Shown here piece after piece: positions 6,778 through 10,701 of a stretch of DNA of 10,701 nt. The position numbers were made by a program, and so were the translations under genes. This stretch comes from Pseudomonadales bacterium (lineage in GTDB: Bacteria; Pseudomonadota; Gammaproteobacteria; Pseudomonadales; IMCC2047): NCBI GenBank assembly GCA_021736745.1, contig JAIPFG010000080.1:1-10701 (forward strand), written 5' to 3'. Within the stretch, counting starts at the first letter, position 1. The number at the start of each line of letters is the position of its first letter. The notes below the pieces were generated by a model. The model saw only the letters and a program-made list of their open reading frames with translations, did no database searches and was not told the DNA's origin.

Positions 6778-7629
6778 TTATCTGAGCAAGGACAACTGAC
6801 GGCGTTCAAAATCACGTATTTTCTGGCGAGAATGTTCTATCGTTTGTTTGGTCATGACACTGTGTTGCTCATCCTGGAGTTCTCCATTCAGATTTTTTGC
6901 CAAGCACTGTGCCGTTTCCAGCATATAATCAAAAGCCTTCATGCTGTTACTCGGACCAGGCAAACTCAGGAAAAAGCATACCCCGGGTGTATGAAAATTT
7001 TCCATATTATCCAAATCGAAAGTGCCTGGTTTTACTGCATTGGCCATACTGAATTGAAGTTGGCTATCCTCCGCTTCCTTTTCATGACGATGAAAGATAT
7101 CCATCTCACCATAGCGCATACCACAAGCCAGAACTAAACGCAGAAGATCGCCGCCATTGAGTTGTGCCTCCGTCTTAGCAAAGACATTGATGACAATCAC
7201 CTCTTCCACATCAACTGGAACCGCTTTCTGAGAAGGTGCCTGTTTGACATCTTCTATCTGTTCGACTTCCTCCATCACAGACCGATCTAAGGCCTCAAAT
7301 TGCTCAAGTTCATCTGGCTCATCTAAATCTTCTCTACCATCCGCGAACAGTGGGTCCGGCATCAGTTCTTCCTGCTCCGTATCTACAGAGGCAGACTCAT
7401 TATCTTGTTCGCTCTGATCTACTCGCTTCACAACCCGCGCACCACCGCTAGGTAGTTCACCATTGAAGTAGTCAACACGATCACCATTTCGGGCAGAAAA
7501 ATTTTTATCGATAGAAAGTTTAATCGAATTCCGCTTTCCACTTCGCATCCGCCGATAGCCATCCAGCAAGACGCCAACGATAACCAGCACCCCTAATATA
7601 ATTAACCACTCACGCAATGAAAAATCCAT
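6778..7629 (-). CDS. zipA: Cell division protein ZipA
   Basis: ZipA is an essential inner-membrane divisome protein that tethers FtsZ filaments to the membrane through its C-terminal domain. The 283 residues show the N-out layout of the family: a very short periplasmic start, a transmembrane helix at ~6-24 (LREWLIILGVLVIVGVLL), a basic patch (RRMRSGKR, 26-33), a strongly acidic Asp/Glu-rich linker (~70-132) in place of the Pro/Gln-rich linker of E. coli, and the FtsZ-binding domain (~135-283) with VIVINVFAKTEAQLNGGDLL and NFHTPGVCFFLSLPGP. The frame opens earlier at GTG 7659, but ATG 7629 has GGCGGAG four bases upstream and puts the membrane helix at the very N-terminus as usual. It sits between smc and ligA, the arrangement seen in Pseudomonas, with 133 bases separating it from smc and one base from ligA. 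Confidence 0.95.
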   Translation of the reverse strand: MDFSLREWLIILGVLVIVGVLLDGYRRMRSGKRNSIKLSIDKNFSARNGDRVDYFNGELPSGGARVVKRVDQSEQDNESASVDTEQEELMPDPLFADGREDLDEPDELEQFEALDRSVMEEVEQIEDVKQAPSQKAVPVDVEEVIVINVFAKTEAQLNGGDLLRLVLACGMRYGEMDIFHRHEKEAEDSQLQFSMANAVKPGTFDLDNMENFHTPGVCFFLSLPGPSNSMKAFDYMLETAQCLAKNLNGELQDEQHSVMTKQTIEHSRQKIRDFERRQLSLLR

Positions 7630-7633
7630 CACA

Positions 7634-7640
7634 CTCCGCC
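7634..7640 (-). promoter_or_regulatory. Ribosome binding site deciding the zipA start
   Basis: GGCGGAG on the minus strand ends four bases before ATG 7629. It selects this start over the in-frame GTG at 7659. The rest of the 133-base gap to smc contains no convincing terminator and only weak promoter-like hexamers, so readthrough from smc is plausible. Confidence 0.5.
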
Positions 7641-7762
7641 AATAATTTTTTGAATTCACCCAACATTATTCGGAACTGCAAACCAAGGCCCTATTATTCA
7701 ATTCTATCGGAACACAAAACAATTCTTCATCAGACAAAGAGTGTTTGCCTTCACCTGACCGA

Positions 7763-10701
7763 CTAAACCGCCGCCATTGCTACGGCTTCTTCAATATCGA
7801 CTGTGACTAAACGCGACACACCTGGCTCATGCATGGTCACCCCCATCATATGGCTGGCCATTTCCATAGTTACCTTATTATGGGTAATAAAAATAAACTG
7901 CACTGTTTCCGACATCTCGCTGACGATGCTACAGAAACGACCGACGTTTGCATCATCTAAAGGCGCATCCACTTCATCCAGCATACAAAAAGGTGCAGGA
8001 TTCAGTTTGAAAATCGCAAACACCATAGAAATGGCAACCAGTGCTTTTTCACCACCCGAGAGCAAATGAATAGTGCTATTACGTTTACCCGGGGGCCTCG
8101 CCATAATAGTGACGCCCGTATCCAGCAAATCTTCTCCAGTCATTTCCAACGAAGCATGACCACCGCCAAACACTTTGGGGAAAATCTCCTGTAATCCCTT
8201 ATTAACTTTGTCAAACGTCTCTTTAAATTTAGTGCGTGTTTCCCGGTCGATTTTACGAATCGCATTTTCCAGAGTGGTTAGCGCTTCGGTTAAATCCTCA
8301 TTCTGAGCATCAAGGTACAGTTTACGTTCAGATTGTGTTTTAAATTCATCGATTGCCGCCAGATTGATAGCGCCAAGACGCTGAATTCGATTTTGAATCT
8401 GTTCAACTTTGGTATGCCAATCAGCCTCTACCGCCTCGTCGGGTAGTTGCCCTAGAATTTGCTGTAAATCCTGTTTCGCCTCTAGCAACTGCTGTTCTAG
8501 AGTTTCACACTGAACTTTTACAGACTGCCACTGCAATTTACACTGTTCTAACTGCCCTCTGACACCCTCCGTTTTGCGATCAATTTTTAAACGGTTCTGT
8601 TCCAACTGGGTAAGACGGTATTCAACTTCTTCCACCTGTTGTCGCGCCTGAGTTAGCCGGTTTTCCAACACGATGCGTTTCTCTAATTCCACCTCAAGCT
8701 CCTGCTTTAACTCTTCCACAGGCGAGCTTGCTGAATCGATGCTTTCCTTTAAGCTTATCTGCCTTTCACTGAGACCGGCAACCTGTTCTTGCAGGCGTGT
8801 CATGCCATGTTCAAGTGCCTCAAGCTGAGTCGTTACCGATTGATGCCGCAGGGCCAGATGATGCAGCTGATCCTTATTATGCCGTGCATTCTGTCTGACC
8901 TGATCAAGGGTACTGCGATTAGCGTCACGTTCACTCAGTAATTTTTCACGTTTCAGCGTGTCCTGCTCCATGTGTTGTAAACATTCCTGCCAACGCTCTT
9001 TGGTTTCGAAGAGCGATTCCTTCTCTGCGTTTAACTGTTCCTGACTTTCTTCCAATTCATGCAGAATTCTCTGTTTACGCATATTGAGCTGTTCGATCCG
9101 CGCCCTGCGCGCACCCAATTGCGAAGCCACTTCCGCATGTTGCCTTAATAGCCCGCTCAACTCTTGTTGCGCTGCTTCGCGCGCCTGCTCAGAATTTTTC
9201 AGCGCAAGCAATCCTGAATCCAGATCAACTTCAAGATTTTCAATTCGTTCTTCGAGCTCCGCCATCTGCTCACTGAGTTGTTTTAGCTCTTGCTGCCTTT
9301 CCAGCAAGCTGGATTTTTCATCGCTAGCACGTGTTACCCGCATCCAGCCGGGACCTAACCAAATCCCCTCTTGGCAAACCACCGATTCATGGGGAGCCAA
9401 ATCTGAACGCATCGACAAGGCATTTACCAGAGTATCCGTCACATAAATACCCGCCAACAGTGCATTCAGATTCCAGTCGGTAGTGATTTTACTCAACAAG
9501 CTGGTGTTGCCCGGCATGCCTTGGTAAGTAGGGCTATCACTCTGATCAACCAGTGTGATACCTCCCTGCTTGAGCTTATCCAGACGATCAGCCAGATTAT
9601 CCAGGTTATCGATACACACCGCCTGGAGATGATGGCCAAGCACCACCTCCAATGCCTTCTCCCATCCTTTCTCGACCCTTATTTTCTGTGCCAACCTTGG
9701 TTGTTTATGCCACTGCTGTTGCTCCAGCCACTGTACCACTGGGGTATCTTTTTGCCCCAAGGCCGCCTGTTGTAAAGTCTGCAAGGAAGAATGACGTCCT
9801 TCCACATTCTGCATCGTGCGGCGAGCCAAACTTAACTCATTACTGACTTGATTATTTCGCTCACGTTGATTTTCGATGGCAGAAACCAATTCAGACACTC
9901 TCGCCTTCTGTTGTTCTGCGGAGGCATCCAGCTGTTCAAGCTTATGCTCTATCTCATGGAGATGTTGATCTTCAGGACTCTCTGAGAAACCTTTTTTTTC
10001 CTGCTCTAATTTCTGATGGCGCTGTTGCAAACGCGAGATATTCTGTTCCAGATGTTGGATGCGAGACTGTTCCACTTCCGCATGTTGCCTTGATTCGGAA
10101 GCGTGTTGGTTAAAATCATCCCAGCGGTGTTGCCACGCCTGCATGGAGGACTCTGCCACTTCCAACTCGTTCGCACTGACCGTTTCCAGTTGTTTCAGCC
10201 GCTCTAACTCAGGCGATATTTCGGCCAGCTCCTCAGCCAATTCGGTTTTTTTCTGCTGATCCTGCTTCAGGTTTTGATTTGCTTCCTGCCAAGTATGCTC
10301 AGTTCGCTGCAGATCTTCCTGCAGCTGCAATGCACGCTCCTGTTGGTGCTGAATGCTTTGCTCATGTCTCGCAATTTCGGTTCCCACCTGATAAAAGGCC
10401 GCTTGTACCTCTTGATAGGCCGCGTTTAGGGTCACCGCTTCCTCTCGGTGTTTCTCGACATCTTTTTCGATTGAACTGTGCTCGGCGTGGGTAGCTTCCA
10501 ACTGAACTTCCAGCTCGGCAATTTGCTGTTCCTGCAAGGTATTCTGCTGGGTAAGCGCCTTCCATTTAATCGCCTGCAACTCTGCCTTACGATCACGCTC
10601 TTCCTGTTTCAACTCGCTATACTGTTCCGCCGCTTTGGCTTGTCGTTGCAAATGATGAAGTTGCCGATCCAATTCTTCTCGAATATCAGAAAGTCGCGCT
10701 A
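7763..10701 (-). CDS. smc: Chromosome segregation protein SMC, C-terminal ~978 residues (5' end outside window)
   Basis: SMC is the ATPase core of the bacterial condensin complex with ScpA and ScpB; it compacts and segregates chromosomes. The frame stays open to the window edge, and its first visible residues read ARLSDIREELDRQL, an internal SMC sequence; codon 10672 is an internal TTG (Leu), not a start. About 190 N-terminal residues, including Walker A, are therefore missing, against a usual length near 1160-1170. What is seen, in order: a long coiled-coil arm rich in Gln/Glu/Leu (10701 to ~9750), the hinge domain (~9748-9323) with KGWEKALEVVLGHHLQAVC, the returning coiled coil (~9320-8200), and the C-terminal ATPase head with the signature LSGGEKALVAISMVFAIF (~8062-8009), Walker B CMLDEVDAPLDDAN (~7990-7945) and the closing switch region FIFITHNKVTMEMA. 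All head motifs are intact. It is the first visible gene of the smc-zipA-ligA series. Confidence 0.97.
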   Translation of the reverse strand, partial: ARLSDIREELDRQLHHLQRQAKAAEQYSELKQEERDRKAELQAIKWKALTQQNTLQEQQIAELEVQLEATHAEHSSIEKDVEKHREEAVTLNAAYQEVQAAFYQVGTEIARHEQSIQHQQERALQLQEDLQRTEHTWQEANQNLKQDQQKKTELAEELAEISPELERLKQLETVSANELEVAESSMQAWQHRWDDFNQHASESRQHAEVEQSRIQHLEQNISRLQQRHQKLEQEKKGFSESPEDQHLHEIEHKLEQLDASAEQQKARVSELVSAIENQRERNNQVSNELSLARRTMQNVEGRHSSLQTLQQAALGQKDTPVVQWLEQQQWHKQPRLAQKIRVEKGWEKALEVVLGHHLQAVCIDNLDNLADRLDKLKQGGITLVDQSDSPTYQGMPGNTSLLSKITTDWNLNALLAGIYVTDTLVNALSMRSDLAPHESVVCQEGIWLGPGWMRVTRASDEKSSLLERQQELKQLSEQMAELEERIENLEVDLDSGLLALKNSEQAREAAQQELSGLLRQHAEVASQLGARRARIEQLNMRKQRILHELEESQEQLNAEKESLFETKERWQECLQHMEQDTLKREKLLSERDANRSTLDQVRQNARHNKDQLHHLALRHQSVTTQLEALEHGMTRLQEQVAGLSERQISLKESIDSASSPVEELKQELEVELEKRIVLENRLTQARQQVEEVEYRLTQLEQNRLKIDRKTEGVRGQLEQCKLQWQSVKVQCETLEQQLLEAKQDLQQILGQLPDEAVEADWHTKVEQIQNRIQRLGAINLAAIDEFKTQSERKLYLDAQNEDLTEALTTLENAIRKIDRETRTKFKETFDKVNKGLQEIFPKVFGGGHASLEMTGEDLLDTGVTIMARPPGKRNSTIHLLSGGEKALVAISMVFAIFKLNPAPFCMLDEVDAPLDDANVGRFCSIVSEMSETVQFIFITHNKVTMEMASHMMGVTMHEPGVSRLVTVDIEEAVAMAAV

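Noticed and set aside
6775..7137. 120-residue open frame on the + strand opposite zipA
   Set aside because: It lies wholly antisense to zipA/ligA coding sequence, lacks recognisable motifs, and is a frame shadow.
7642..7762. Promoter or terminator in the smc-zipA gap
   Set aside because: Only hexamers with poor -35 matches and a 4-base hairpin (CAAA/TTTG) were found; neither is convincing.
9084..9446. Ser/Cys-rich 120-residue frame on the + strand opposite smc
   Set aside because: Its low-complexity Ser/Cys composition is what the antisense of Glu/Gln/Leu-rich coiled-coil codons gives; no ribosome binding site or family features.
7763..10672. A start codon of a 969-residue protein at 10672
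   Set aside because: The codon is TTG inside the first coiled-coil arm of SMC, and the frame continues to the window edge with SMC-like sequence.

Overview
The window is a densely coded 10.7 kb piece of a proteobacterial chromosome, most likely from a gammaproteobacterium. A zipA gene is present (ZipA is characteristic of Gammaproteobacteria), and the order smc-zipA-ligA is the one known from Pseudomonas and relatives, which use SMC rather than MukB. By eye the base composition is moderate, neither AT- nor GC-extreme. I cannot name the genus; a marine or environmental lineage related to Cellvibrionales/Oceanospirillales is only a guess.

The window has two blocks that converge near 2.48 kb. 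The left block (1-2473, + strand) is an accessory metabolic operon: the 3' end of a nitrilase gene (cut by the window edge), a heme-dependent aldoxime dehydratase, and an AraC-family regulator. Gaps are 31 and 44 bases and each internal gene has its own ribosome binding site. Together the two enzymes form the aldoxime -> nitrile -> carboxylic acid route, and the AraC protein is the obvious candidate for its control.

The right block (10701-2498, - strand) is mostly core cell-cycle and DNA metabolism: the C-terminal ~980 residues of the chromosome-condensation protein SMC, the division protein ZipA, and NAD-dependent DNA ligase LigA, whose ATG follows the zipA stop after one base. Two less familiar genes follow in the same direction: a single-pass membrane protein with a coiled coil and an unassigned beta-rich C-terminal domain, and a response regulator whose receiver domain is joined to a long helical region ending in a transmembrane segment.

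No tRNA, rRNA, CRISPR array, insertion sequence or phage gene was seen, and no gene-free stretch exceeds 300 bases. The longest gap (3734-3977) carries several short palindromes and a possible promoter for the response regulator. Three minus-strand genes (zipA, ligA, and the coiled-coil membrane protein) have longer frames opening at GTG or TTG; internal ATG starts are preferred here for stated reasons. The most unusual items are the tail-anchored response regulator, the aldoxime-nitrile operon beside a core locus, and the palindromes shared by the two intergenic regions around the membrane-protein gene.
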